From NCBI RefSeq assembly GCF_963576615.1, contig NC_088714.1, positions 558,001-622,000 of the forward strand: a stretch of 64,000 bases of DNA, in the 5' to 3' direction. Source of the DNA: Watersipora subatra. Taxonomy: Eukaryota > Bryozoa > Gymnolaemata > Cheilostomatida > Watersiporidae. This document shows, in pieces, positions 38,801 to 50,200 of the stretch. The notes under the pieces were generated by a model that saw nothing but the letters and a program-made list of their open reading frames with translations, did no database searches and had not been told where the DNA came from. How positions within the stretch are numbered: position 1 is the first letter of the stretch; every line of letters starts with the position of its first letter. Both the position numbers and the translations under genes were made by a program.

Positions 38801-41001
38801 AAATAGCTAATGATAACAATAAAATAGCTAATGATAACAATAAAATAGCTAATGATAACAATAAAATAGCTAATGATAACAATAAAATAGCTAATGATAA
38901 CAATAAAATAGCTAATGATAACAATAAAATAGCTAATGATAACAATAAAATAGCTAATGATAACAATAAAATAGCTAATGATAACAATAAAATAGCTAAT
39001 GATAACAATAAAATAGCTAATGATAACAATAAAATAGCTAATGATAACAATAAAATAGCTAATGATAACAATAAAATAGCTAATGATAACAATAAAATAG
39101 CTAATGATAACAATAAAATAGCTAATGATAACAATAAAATAGCTAATGATAACAATAAAATAGCTAATGATAACAATAAAATAGCTAATGATAACAATAA
39201 AATAGCTAATGATAACAATAAAATAGCTAATGATAACAATAAAATAGCTAATGATAACAATAAAATAGCTAATGATAACAATAAAATAGCTAATGATAAC
39301 AATAAAATAGCTAATGATAACAATAAAATAGCTAATGATAACAATAAAATAGCTAATGATAACAATAAAATAGCTAATGATAACAATAAAATAGCTAATG
39401 ATAACAATAATAATAATAACTTGTTTGTTTATAAAGTCACTTTCAAGAAAAATTTCAATTTCATGTTTAATTCAGTCCTTCTTTTAATAAAACGCTGAAC
39501 TTAAATTCTAACTGCAACAAATGTCATTCATGCAGCATTTTTTGCTCAAATTAGCCTTACGCATCAGTTCCGAAATAGCCTTTTTTCTCTCATCTCCCTC
39601 TGGATATTTTTGAGCAAAGGCTGCGTGTTTATTCTGAAAGTGTATTGCGATATTTGACTTTTTGTTTGCAAATTTCTCATTACATATTAAGCAAATTGGT
39701 GAACCAGTCTCATGAGCAGTGAAAGCAAACCAATCAGCCCGCTTAGGATTAGAATCAGCCCACCTAGGATTAGAATCAGCCCGCTTAGGATTAGAATCAG
39801 CCCCCTAGAATTAGAATCAGCCCGCTTAGGATTAGAATCAGCCCACCTAGGATTAGAATCAGTCCGCTTAGGATTAGAATCAGCCCACCTAGGATTAGAA
39901 TCAGCCCACCTAGGATTAGAATCAACCCCCTAGGATTAGAATCAGCCTACCTAGGATTAGAATCAGCCCATCTAGGATTAGAATCAGCCCACCTAGGATT
40001 AGAATCAGCCCACCTAGGATTAGAATCAGCCCACCTAGGATTAGAATCAGCCCACCTAGGATTAAATGTTCTATTTTCACTCTCATTTCTCTTTCCTTAG
40101 TATTCGCCATAGTTTGCCTACCTGGGGTAAAAAAATCAATAAGTGTCGTGCCAGCTGGTGTATTTTTGGCGGTTTTATTGGCGCATAAATAATGACGCAT
40201 AACAAGCAAAAATGTTTCAGCTATCATAATTACAATTTTTTTTAATTATATTACAAAATTTAGTGATAAAACTTCTATATTTTTATGAATTACTCAACAT
40301 ATGGTAAAAAAGGGAAAAAATCAAAGTCAGAGGGAGCCGCGGTGATGGGATGAAAGAGGCGCATGTGGCTCCGGAGCCACGGGTTGCTGACGCCTGGCCT
40401 AAGCGATTCATGAATGTAGGGGTCAAAAACTTTGATCAGCAAATTACCAGAGAAAATCTTTTTAGGGACAGCCAAAAGCAATTTAGTAAATATTTCCTCA
40501 TCACGAAGGCTACGTAGATTCTTTATAGACGTAATTCACACCACTTCCGCAATATCCAATTACTTGTCGCCTCTTGTTTCATGAACAGAAGGGTTGCACA
40601 CTAACATAGGCAAGCCCTCATTGACAAAAAATGTTTTATCAATCAACTTGACACCAAATTTAGTTATTGCTTATCCCTAGTAAGGGTTGCTTGAATATTC
40701 TGTTCGCATATCGAGGTCTGCCTGAACACACGTGCAAGTATAATCTAAGATGCAGCCTAACACCTCTTGGCATCATCATCAGCATCTCTTGGCATCATCA
40801 GCAGCACCTTCTACTATCCACAACTCTACAACTCATCCCCTACCATCCTACCATCACAACTCTTATGATAGCCTACCAGCTGACTGAAAGTGCGGGAAAT
40901 CTTACCTGGATAGCACTCGCAGCGCTGAGCTGGCCTGTTTGGAAATCCCCGCTCTTGCTATGGATGTTCCTCTTGGAGGGTGTCTGGCTGCTCAACCGAA
41001 G
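32804..41001 (-). CDS. GATM: Glycine amidinotransferase, mitochondrial (AGAT)
   Basis: Makes guanidinoacetate and ornithine from arginine and glycine, the first step of creatine synthesis. Exons in order on the minus strand: 41001-40906, 36768-36622, 36017-35822, 34571-34381, 34053-33916, 33576-33345, 33254-33121, 32896-32804 (stop TAG); phases close. The body aligns end to end with vertebrate GATM ([54 protein letters not shown]). Catalytic residues are present: Asp in FDAADF, His in NPMHID, Cys in GGGFHCWT (human Asp254, His303, Cys407). The 5' exon at 41001 follows a good acceptor (TTTTTGCAG), has no ATG, and encodes Ser/Arg-rich sequence like a transit peptide, so one more 5' exon is needed (see 44421-44516). 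With it the protein is 440 aa, against 423 in human. Confidence 0.95.
37421..37590. repeat. Four tandem copies of a 46-bp unit
   Basis: Units carry GGTCTCTCTTTATGATTGGC followed by TAGCTGATCATCAGCGACAC. They lie in a GATM intron just before a MITE. Confidence 0.85.
37622..38042. mobile_element. MITE with 16-bp terminal inverted repeats, TA-flanked
   Basis: The ends TACCCTAGGACACTTA and TAAGTGTCCTAGGGTA are exact inverted complements, and the outer TA fits a TA target duplication (Tc1/mariner-like). The 421-bp body has no coding capacity and repeats GCGAAA motifs. It lies in a GATM intron. Confidence 0.8.
38688..39411. repeat. 21-bp minisatellite, about 34 near-identical units
   Basis: Unit AACAATAAAATAGCTAATGA plus T, apparently without mismatches for over 700 bp. 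As the unit is 21 bp, one frame stays open on each strand (KIANDNN repeats on +, LLSLAIL repeats on minus); these are not genes. It lies inside the hAT element. Confidence 0.97.
39735..40064. repeat. 21-bp minisatellite derived from transposase codons
   Basis: About 16 units of GATTAGAATCAGCCCACCTA plus G. On the minus strand, in the frame of the BED finger, each unit reads NPRWADS, and the array ends in [23 protein letters not shown]. The array therefore seems to have grown out of the transposase reading frame. Confidence 0.85.
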
Positions 41002-41614
41002 CTGCAAAAACAACTGATTGGTTATGCTTCGGGTCAAGGTCAGAAAGGTCAGCGCGCGCAGAAATGTTTTAGTGGCTGGAAATGCAAGAAAAGTAAAAGA
41101 AGTCAAATAACTGTCTTTTTCATCGATTTTTAAACAAAGAATATAAACCTCCAAAGTCAACGGATAAACCTGAGCAATAGCTTCTTATGAAAAGCAAAAT
41201 ATTGCATTTGGCGCCTTAACTTACACCAAGGTTAGCTACAGAGTCCTGGCTACTGAGTTCACAATGTACTTTTGCTCTCAAGTTGACTCTCTGCCTAATC
41301 CGGCAGCACCTATTGATATGGTTTTAATCTCCTCTCATTTCAGCTGTTGTAACCAGCTCTTCATACCTTTCCACATCCTTTCAGCTTATAAAACTTTATA
41401 TATATGCTGAGTTCCATGCTCACAGACATTGATATCTTGAGGCGTCCATACAATAACAATAAGAAATACTTACATTTGCGTATAATATTCAATTAGATAC
41501 AGTAAGATGTATTACTATGTAGAAAGGAAAGAGCCAGATGTGCTACCAGCTGCTTATAATGAATAACCTGATAGGTCTTAATTTATAGAAAGTTAATTAC
41601 TTGCTACTTTATGA

Positions 41615-41965
41615 TACATCTATAGTTTATGATATATCTATGGTTGATGGTACATCTATTGTTTATTATATATCTATTGCTTAGGATACATCTATTCTCC
41701 TTGATATATCTACTGTCTATGATACATCTATTGTTTATGATATATCTACTGTTTATGATACATCTACTGTTTATGATACATCTATTGTTTATGATACATC
41801 TACTGTTTAAGATACATCTACTGTTTATGATACATCTACTGTTTGTGGTACATCTACTGTTTATGATACATCTACTGTTTATGATACATCTACTGTATAT
41901 GATATATCTACTGTTTATGATATATCTACTGTTTATGATATATCTATTGTTTATTATACACTTTA
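41615..41965. repeat. 18-bp minisatellite
   Basis: About 19 units of TTTATGATACATCTACTG with variants, in the GATM 5' region. The 135-codon frame over it is a repeat product. Confidence 0.9.
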
Positions 41966-41969
41966 ATGT

Positions 41970-43860
41970 TTATGATGACAAAAATTGCCTTCAAATAGTT
42001 ACACTATCAGATAGTTTGCTTGCTGTGGGCTACTGAAAAGTTTGCTTAGCCTAACATCACGCATAGCTCGTGGACCATGCTCGAAGCAATTGATAGGAAT
42101 GCAAGCGGATCTTCCCTCACCTTAGTACTACATGGCACTCACAGGATGGAGTTACCACCCATCACATTTGTCTTAAGCCACCAGTTTGTTTACTTTAATT
42201 ATTGTCTCTCTAAATTGTTACTGACCTAACGCATTATGTATTCATGAATGTTTATCCTTGTCTCCTACAATAAGCTTAGCCTTAGAACTACACGTAGTTT
42301 CAGTCGTAGTTTCTGTCGATCAACACTAGCTATCATATTACCTTGTTTTTATGAACTTTTTCCTCTTCTGCACACATTTAGATTTCACCTGCCCATTCTC
42401 AATTCAGATCCTAAGGCTCATGCATCAAACCACTACACAATTCGGTCTGATTGGTTAATTCTCGGGAAACTCATGTCTTATTGGCTTACAACCAACACTA
42501 TAGTATATAGATTTAAACATGCAGCTTTTGCAGACTTGGGCAAAGAGCATGCTTGCCAATTCTGCCCACAAAAATAAAGCCAACTTTTTTGACATCCACC
42601 AGTTATAACCGCTTGCAGTACTCGATGGTAAGAAGGAGAAGATAGCATATGTCTTTGAAGAATTTATGACGCATAATTTTAGACTTTTACCTTCACTTGA
42701 ATTGCCAACCAGAATGTGTCAGTGTGCAAAAATATCAATTAGCAGTTGAAAAAATATACAACCAAGTTGAGTGTAAGGCGTCTTGTTTACAAATCCTATG
42801 ACAGCATAGCCTGAGCTCCAACAACATTATTCACTGAGCGTATCTGATTAAAGAGCAGCAAGCTTTTTGCAAAAAAGTTATTAACAAGCAGAAGCTAATC
42901 AACTAAATCGAGAAGCACTTCCTAATCAGATTAGTATAAAACAAGGACTGGTCTACACAGGGAACAAAGGCTATCATAGGAAACACGGGCTAGCTATCAT
43001 AGAAACCGAGGGCTTGCTACCATACCTGAGGAATAAGGGGTAATCTACCTCTGCATCCGCCAAGTCTTGTGCGAATTCCCAACATCTTTGAGAGGTAGAG
43101 ATCATTCACCAAAAAGTAACTTGCAAAAGTGCAACTGCGTTGAGGAAGCCAGTGATGCAGCTAACTGTCTAGCAGCCCAACAAGAAATGAGCGCAGTAAG
43201 CTCATGCGTGATCTTATGTCACCTAGATAAAGGTCACGTCCGCTGGCCAATGGTAAGTAGCCCTTCACAAGTTCAACTGTGCTCCGTTGCGGAGGATTAT
43301 TAGATGGCCCACAGCCAGCATAATACACATACTAGTTGAATAATAATTATATTACATAACTGATAGAGAGAGGAAGGCTTTTGTCTTCCACGTTTACGTA
43401 GCTGGGTGCCAGTGTATTCTTGTAACTTAATAAAAGGTACCGCGGGGCAGGAGGGTGTTTAAAACAATCTAACAAAAAAGCGAGTGGCAGGCTGCTTCGG
43501 CAAGAAGTGAACCCTCAGTAAGTTTGGTTTATTCTTAAAAATACTGGACATTCCTTTTATTTTGTCGAGGAAGTTATATGGGCCAGTCAATTTCTAGCCG
43601 AAAGCTCAACAAGCCGGCAACAAAACTGGATTGTTGCCAATGTTTGTCAACTCTGGCTAAGCATGCAGTCTCACGCTCCCTAAATCAAAGGTATTTCAAG
43701 CTGGTGAGAGAACACAACTTTTTATCATTCAGTAGAATAAATAAAAGTGCAAGGGCAAGTCCTGACAGCAAACTTTATATTTTATTGTTGAAAAGAAAAA
43801 TCTGCTTCACTTTTTCCAAAAACATCAGTATCAGCGCTGTGAAAATAATGCTGACAGACG
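41970..43860. other. Gene-poor stretch, no feature seen
   Basis: AT-rich sequence with frames of up to 109 codons (42248-42577) that lack any recognisable domain or supporting splice structure. If 44421-44516 is GATM exon 1, this is GATM intron 1. Confidence 0.5.
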
Positions 43861-43880
43861 TTAGCTATTGACACCAATCA

Positions 43881-44150
43881 CTAGCCAGGGATATACAGTA
43901 GGTAGCCATGCTAAGGTCACTAGCCAGGGATATACAGTAGGTAGCCATGCTAAGGTCACTAGCCAGGGATATACAGTAGGTAGCCATGCTAAGGTCACTA
44001 GCCAGGGATATACAGTAGGTAGCCATGCTAAGGTCACTAGCCAGGGATATACAGTAGGTAGCCATGCTAAGGTCACTAGCCAGGGATATACAGTAGGTAG
44101 CCATGCTAAGGTCACTAGCCAGGGATATACAGTAGGTAGCCATGCTAAGA
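43881..44150. repeat. 39-bp minisatellite, 7 units
   Basis: Units of TCACTAGCCAGGGATATACA plus GTAGGTAGCCATGCTAAGG, practically identical. It ends only about 70 bp before the LRR start codon, so it may lie in that gene's promoter. Three frames read through it on both strands because 39 is a multiple of 3. Confidence 0.93.
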
Positions 44151-44221
44151 CAACATCAGTGAGCAGGCATTGCGTTTTCACGCAATGTTATGACACAGCG
44201 TATAAACAAAGATATATTTCA

Positions 44222-47200
44222 ATGATGGCGAAATATATCACTCTAGGAATAATTTGTGTCACGCTTTTTGCCATGGAGAAGGCTGAAGACACGTGCAAGG
44301 GGGCATCTCGTGAGTTTTTAGCAAGCTTTATTAATCTTCAATCAAGCACTCGAAACTGAATTGCAGGAAAGAAAACGGCATCGGTGAAAAGCTTCCGAGC
44401 CAAATTTCAACTTCTGCTACTTTCTGTTTAGACTGGCGGTTCGACTTGCCGCAAAAAGGTTGGAAGACTGGTGCAGCTGCTGCTTGCAAGATTGTAATTG
44501 ATCTTTTTGAAACCATTTTAAGAAAGTGTTTTAATCTACGCAGACTGCAACAATCTAAGTATTGCTGCGGTACAGTAAAGTTTAATTAGCCTGTTTTCAT
44601 AATGAGTTTTCAAGGGATTGCTGGTTGTAGCCTGCTTTTGCCTCTCCTAATTTACAAATACAAATCTCAATGTTTGTCTTTTTGTTAAACTCTGTGTCCA
44701 GTTATAATGATACAAAACCTAGCAATGAAAAATCTGCACCGGCACTAAATTTGATCTCAGGACCTCCGGTTCTGAAGGCGGTGAACTTAACCATTAAGCT
44801 ACACGTACCACAATAAAGGCTTTGGGCAAATGGTCGTTACCGTGGTAAGATACTCACGCTTGAAGCACTTGCTGGGGTTAATATCTAGCACAGTTGACTG
44901 TTACATGTAATGATTGTTAATCTTGCCCAAAACACAGGTATTGTTTTAGTACAGCTTTTAGTAAAGATCTAACTTTGCAGGCGAGTTACTCAAATTCATG
45001 AGGTAATTATTCTATGAGCCGTGCAACACCAGACATTTAGCAAGTTCTACCTAAAGTTCAAAATAATATATCAAGGCCAACTTAAGCTAGAGCTTACGTA
45101 AAATACTATACATCTTATGTCAGCTGTTTAAATGAGACACATGCTCGAAATTTTCAATTACGTAAGCGAGGAGATTTGAGGTCAAACTTTAATAAATTTT
45201 CTGTTAAAGTAAACTACATGAGAATTTTCATTGCAGTCGGTAAACAATACAAAGTAGTAGCCCTTCTGATAATAAGGCTGAGATACATGTATCTACTGTT
45301 TTATACTATACTTATTTCTCAAAGCACATACATGTACTACTATAGCCTATATAGTAATTTGTTTAGCTGTCAAGGTGCTCATTGTCTGCGATCACTGTGA
45401 TCTGTCAAGCCCAGGCCTTCTTGTAACCCAGTCTATTGGCTAGGAGCATTGGAGCACCAGCCGCACAGGCTACAGCAGCCTATGCAAACATGACGAGTTT
45501 TAGTAATGTCATCTGATCACTTAGACTAGCGGGAGAGTTGGATCAAGTCTAGAGCTGATACTGCTGGTCGTAGAGCTGAGTGTTCCTTTCTAAGAATGGT
45601 TCAATTATTAGATTTTGCATTAGTTTGGTTTTTTTTCCTTGGTTTCTCTGACAACACCCTTCCTCGGTCTCCTTGATAACACCCTTCCTTGGTCTCCTTG
45701 ATAACGCCCTTCATTGGTCTCCTTGACAACACCTTTCCTTGGTCTCCTTGACAAAACCCTTCAATGGTCTCCTTGACAGCACCTTACCTTGGTTTCCTTG
45801 ATAACACCCTTCATTGGTCTCCTTGATAACACCCTTCATTGGTCTCCTTGATAACACCCTTCCTCGGTCTCCTTGATAACACCCTTCCTTGGTCTCCTTG
45901 ATAACACCTTTCCTTGGTCTCCTTGATAACACCCTTCATTGGTCTCCTTGATAACACCCTTCATTGGTTTCGTAGACAATATCTTTTTTTGGTTTCCTTG
46001 ACAATATCCTTCCTTGGTCTCCTTGACAGCACCTTTCCTAGTTCTCCTTGACTATACCACTCCTTAATTACCTTGACAACACTGGTTGCTGATTTCCTTG
46101 GAAACAGTATCCAAGTATTGCACTAGCCTTTGATGTCTTCTGTAACCTTACCTAACATTTAGCCTTTGTATTTTTACTTTGTGTTTTTGATTCTAGTCAA
46201 AATCTGATGAGATCAGCCAGTCAAATATTTATTAGAATTTTGTAAGTGTTTATATCGAATGGATTTGAAAATCTGGGCACGCATTCGATGAACATCGTTT
46301 CCATGAAATGAAGGAATCAAATAATTATCTTTTTTGCCTTCTTTTAAACCTAGCAAAGAAAAAGAGTATTGCTTACAAATGTAGAAACATATGCCGTGAG
46401 TGTCACTGGAGTGAACAAATCTGAGTGACCTGTCTGATCAAACACTTCTTGGTGTGTCAAAGAAGCACTTTAGTCATGCCATAACTTTTCACAACTATGA
46501 GTAATTTAGTCATGCCATAACTTATTACCATAATGCACAGACAGTATTTCTTGCTTTAATTCACATCCAGGTTGATAAGAGACATGACTATTTGTGATTG
46601 TTGTAGTTTGCCAGTCCGGAGTTGTCTTGCCTGGCTGCATGCAAGGGTGTGACTGCACGTCGACGGTAGTCTTATGTTCTAAAGGCTATCCAGTATGCTT
46701 GGGGACGCTTACCTTAACATCCTACATAGGTCCACAAGCCACGACTCTGTCTTCACAGGTATGATATTTAGTTTGATCACCTTTCCCACAACTCTAACTG
46801 ATAAGTATTATATGTGCTCAGTGATTAGAGAGCAGACAACTCTAACTGATAGGTATTAAACAGGCTCAGTGATTAGATAGCAGACGATTCTAGGAAATCT
46901 AATGCCATCTCGTCGAAGGTTTGCTTACCTATATTTATAAACGATTTAGTGAGGGTTGCTATGGTAATAGAGCTATGAGTGAATATTATTAAATGAATTA
47001 AAAAGGGCATTGGCCTTAGTAGCCAGCCACAAGTCAGAATACCGATTATCAAGAGTAAGTTTAATTAGCTATAATTATTCTTGTTGACGTGACAGAGTTT
47101 ACTACTAGATGTTTGTCCAAGAGACAAGGTCTAATCTTTCAGCAACTGTTACCCCTCAGTAGAATGTATCATAGTGTCAATATGTCTAATTACTAGAGCC

Positions 47201-50200
47201 TGATAGGAGTATGCAAACAGAGTATTTACCACATCTTAATAAGAGATATGGGCAACCTGCAAAACATTGAGCCTCGTTTCTTCACGCCAATCGCTCCCTC
47301 ATTAGAGGAAGTTTACATTCGTGACAACAGTAAACTGCAAACACTGGACATCAGTCTATTTAAAGGTTAGTTATATTAACCTATCATTGGACAACAATGA
47401 AAAACAGGCTAATCGTGGAAATGTGCGTAGTGGAGCCCTACATCCACCATAAACTGGAGCTTTTAACGGGTTATACAGACAGTGCAATTTATATTTGCAC
47501 AAACAGCGTAATTCAGTACATAGTCAAGAGCTAGACAGCAATTATATCAAAAAATCAAGAGAACTTGTTATTCAAATTAACTATGTTATTGATTTTGTTA
47601 AACCTATGCTGTATTTGTAGCGCGTGAAACAATCACTATGTTTCCATGATGCGCAGTGCTTCGGAGTTGCGCTATCTCCGAATCATGGAAACGGCGTCTT
47701 CGCACTGAAATCACTGCGCACTGATCAGTGCGAAGCCAGTGCAAATTCGCAGCAAAGAAACAGCGACTGCGCAGTGGCTGCGCATAGCTCTCATGCCGTG
47801 GATACAGATTCTTCGAAGGCCATACACTAGTACAAAGGTTGTCCTGCTAATCTTGTTTTTTTATTCTTCCGATCTTCTTTCACCTAAATTTAATTATGAT
47901 CTGCATTCACGAGGATGATGAGGTGATTACTTTCCTGGACTTTGTTATCGATGCCAACACATTTCGAAAAATAGGTGGCAAGTCCTAAATTAACGTATAA
48001 ATATTACTTAAAAATACTTATTAAAAATATATTATTTTGTAAAAAGTGTGTTAAGGTTTGTAAAACCTTGTGAATGTGTATTGTAAATAAAAGTATAATG
48101 ACGACAGAATCATAAAAAGACCGTTTATGACGTTCGGTATCCGTGATCGATTCTATTTCTCCATCAGGCGATTCGATTTATACAATTTCTCTTCTCTGGC
48201 TAATTTGCTGAAATTCTGAAAACCACTGCGCAGCATGGAAACGTACAATCCCCTCGACTTCGGAGGGGGGCTGCTTCGCAGTACTGCGCACCATGGAAAC
48301 ATAGTGAATGGAATGTACAGGAGTTCCAAGGTATGATAACTCCAAAAATAATATTTTTGTTTTTGTAGAAAACTTCACCTCATTAAGGATTTTAGCGGTG
48401 GAAAATCATAGTAAGTTGGCAAATATTTCTTTTGTAAGAAATGCCAACCTAAGTGAGTTGACACACCTCTACCTCGCGTTCAACAACATCTCGTAAGTCA
48501 CAGGCCTCTCTGTTATAAACTCTCGCTTTTGTCTTGCACAAGCAGCAAAATAACCTTTCTGTATCAAATACTAAATAAAACTGCTTAGCTTAATCCGCTT
48601 ACCTACACATATGGCAAACGTGTTCTATGTCTATTGTTACATAGAGTGATACCTTGTGGTGGATTCGAGTATCTTACCATGCTGCAAACACTTGACCTGC
48701 AAGGAAACAGTATAGTCCACATAGACAGGTGCAAGCTCGGTCCCCTACAGGACACCGATGTCTATTTTTACATCAATCTAAAGAACAATCCTCTGCATTG
48801 TGACTGCTCAGTCTATCGTAAGTAAGATATGTAACCTTGTAAGGCTTACACCAGTAGCCGGCGGGGTCATAATCACGAGGCTTCGTGTTTACATGGTATT
48901 TCCAAGATGTCGCAGGTGGAGGGGACAACCTATAACTTCTTGTTTAAAGCAACAATAAAAACTGCTGATATAAAATGTTTATTTCGCATTGTGAAAATGA
49001 ATCTCTATAGATATCAAGCTAAGTATTAAAGTTGCCTCAACAGAGAGTCACAATATCTCTAATAGTTAACAGGATGTTTGGAGTCATCTTACTACTGTTC
49101 GCAAAATCTCAATTTAATTGTAATAAGTTGACGTTTTCCAGTTGTATAATGGTATTAAATGATGCTAGATACATATGTACAAGCAACTTCACATAACTCA
49201 TGCTAACAGTGGATATGTACAGCTTACTTTTAAAAATATGACAGAAATGTATTTAGGAAGAACAGAGGAACCAGTCATAGCGTAAACTGCAGGTTGCTCT
49301 TTTTAACCTTTTACATGATTACCGTAAAACCTCTGATTGAACGCCACCTTCATTTGAATGCGACTATAAAGGAAGGGTTGAAAAATAGAGCACCATGGCG
49401 TTCAGTTAAAGGTTTTATGGTACGTACTTTGATATTTTAAGTAAATCTACAGAGAGAAAGATGAACAAGTGTAGGTATCTTAAGGGTAAGGAAAGACTAC
49501 CTATTCCCTAGAAAATGTGCACATAACTCTTGTACAACATACTTTGATTGTAGGAGAATACATGAATTCTGTTTTTGTTTCTAAGAGAGTACATGAATTA
49601 TGTTTTTGTTTCTAGGAGAGTACATGAATTCTGTTTTTGTTTCTAGGAGAATACATGAATTCTGTTTTTGTATCTAAGAGAGTACATGAATTCTGTTTTT
49701 GTTTCTAGGAGAGTGCATGAATTCTGTTTTTGTTTCTAGGAGAGTACATGAATTCTGCTTTTGTTTTTAGAAGAATACATGAATTCTGTTTTTGTTTCTA
49801 GGAGAGTACATAAATTCTGCTTTTGTTTCTAGGAGAGTACATGAATTCTGTTTTGGTTTCTAGGAGAGTACATGAATTCTGCTTTTGTTTCTAGGAGAGT
49901 ACATGAATTCTGTTTTAGCCATGATCTTAGGGAATATATCAGTTGAGTGCAGCATAAAGAAAAATGTAACATCTCCGAACAGCACAGAGACCAATGAGTA
50001 TTGTAGCATAGGTGAAATTACCAAAAACTGCGAGTGCTATGACAACTCCAAACAAGGTGGGTCATTCTATTCTATAAGCTTTATATCAAGACCAACTTGA
50101 GTATTGAAAGGGAGCGGCCCTATTAAAGAATAATAGAAAGGTTTCCCTATTTTCATGAAATGATTAATAAATTACTTTTGGCTGATCTTTATAGATGTTG

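Larger units (their letters stand above)
38467..40396. mobile_element. hAT DNA transposon, 1.93 kb, internally decayed
   Basis: Terminal inverted repeats CAGGGGTCTGCAACC and (right end, complement) CAGGCGTCAGCAACC. 8-bp target duplications GCCTAGGC (38459-38466) and GCCTAAGC (40397-40404) differ at one base. On the minus strand about 39540-39720 encodes a BED zinc finger (CLIC...HFQNKH, then [11 protein letters not shown]), the N-terminal DNA-binding part of hAT transposases of the ZBED/GTF2IRD2 type; upstream sequence (about 40070-40230) may be the protein's start. The catalytic domain is absent. Most of the element is now two 21-bp arrays. It sits in the GATM intron between 36768 and 40906. 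Confidence 0.9.

Noticed and set aside
38596-39498. 300-codon KIANDNN frame and 251-codon antisense LLSLAIL frame
   Set aside because: Both are products of a 21-bp non-coding array, open only because the unit is a multiple of 3 without stops.
41002-41160. GATM exon extended upstream to 41160
   Set aside because: That frame has no ATG and a good acceptor (TTTTTGCAG) ends at 41002, so the extension is probably intron.
42248-42577. 109-codon frame as a gene
   Set aside because: No recognisable domain, no repeats elsewhere and no splice or promoter support; could be chance in intronic DNA.
43861-44359. 163-codon frame beginning in the 39-bp array
   Set aside because: Only its end (from 44222) is real: the LRR signal-peptide exon. 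The repeat part is upstream and non-coding.
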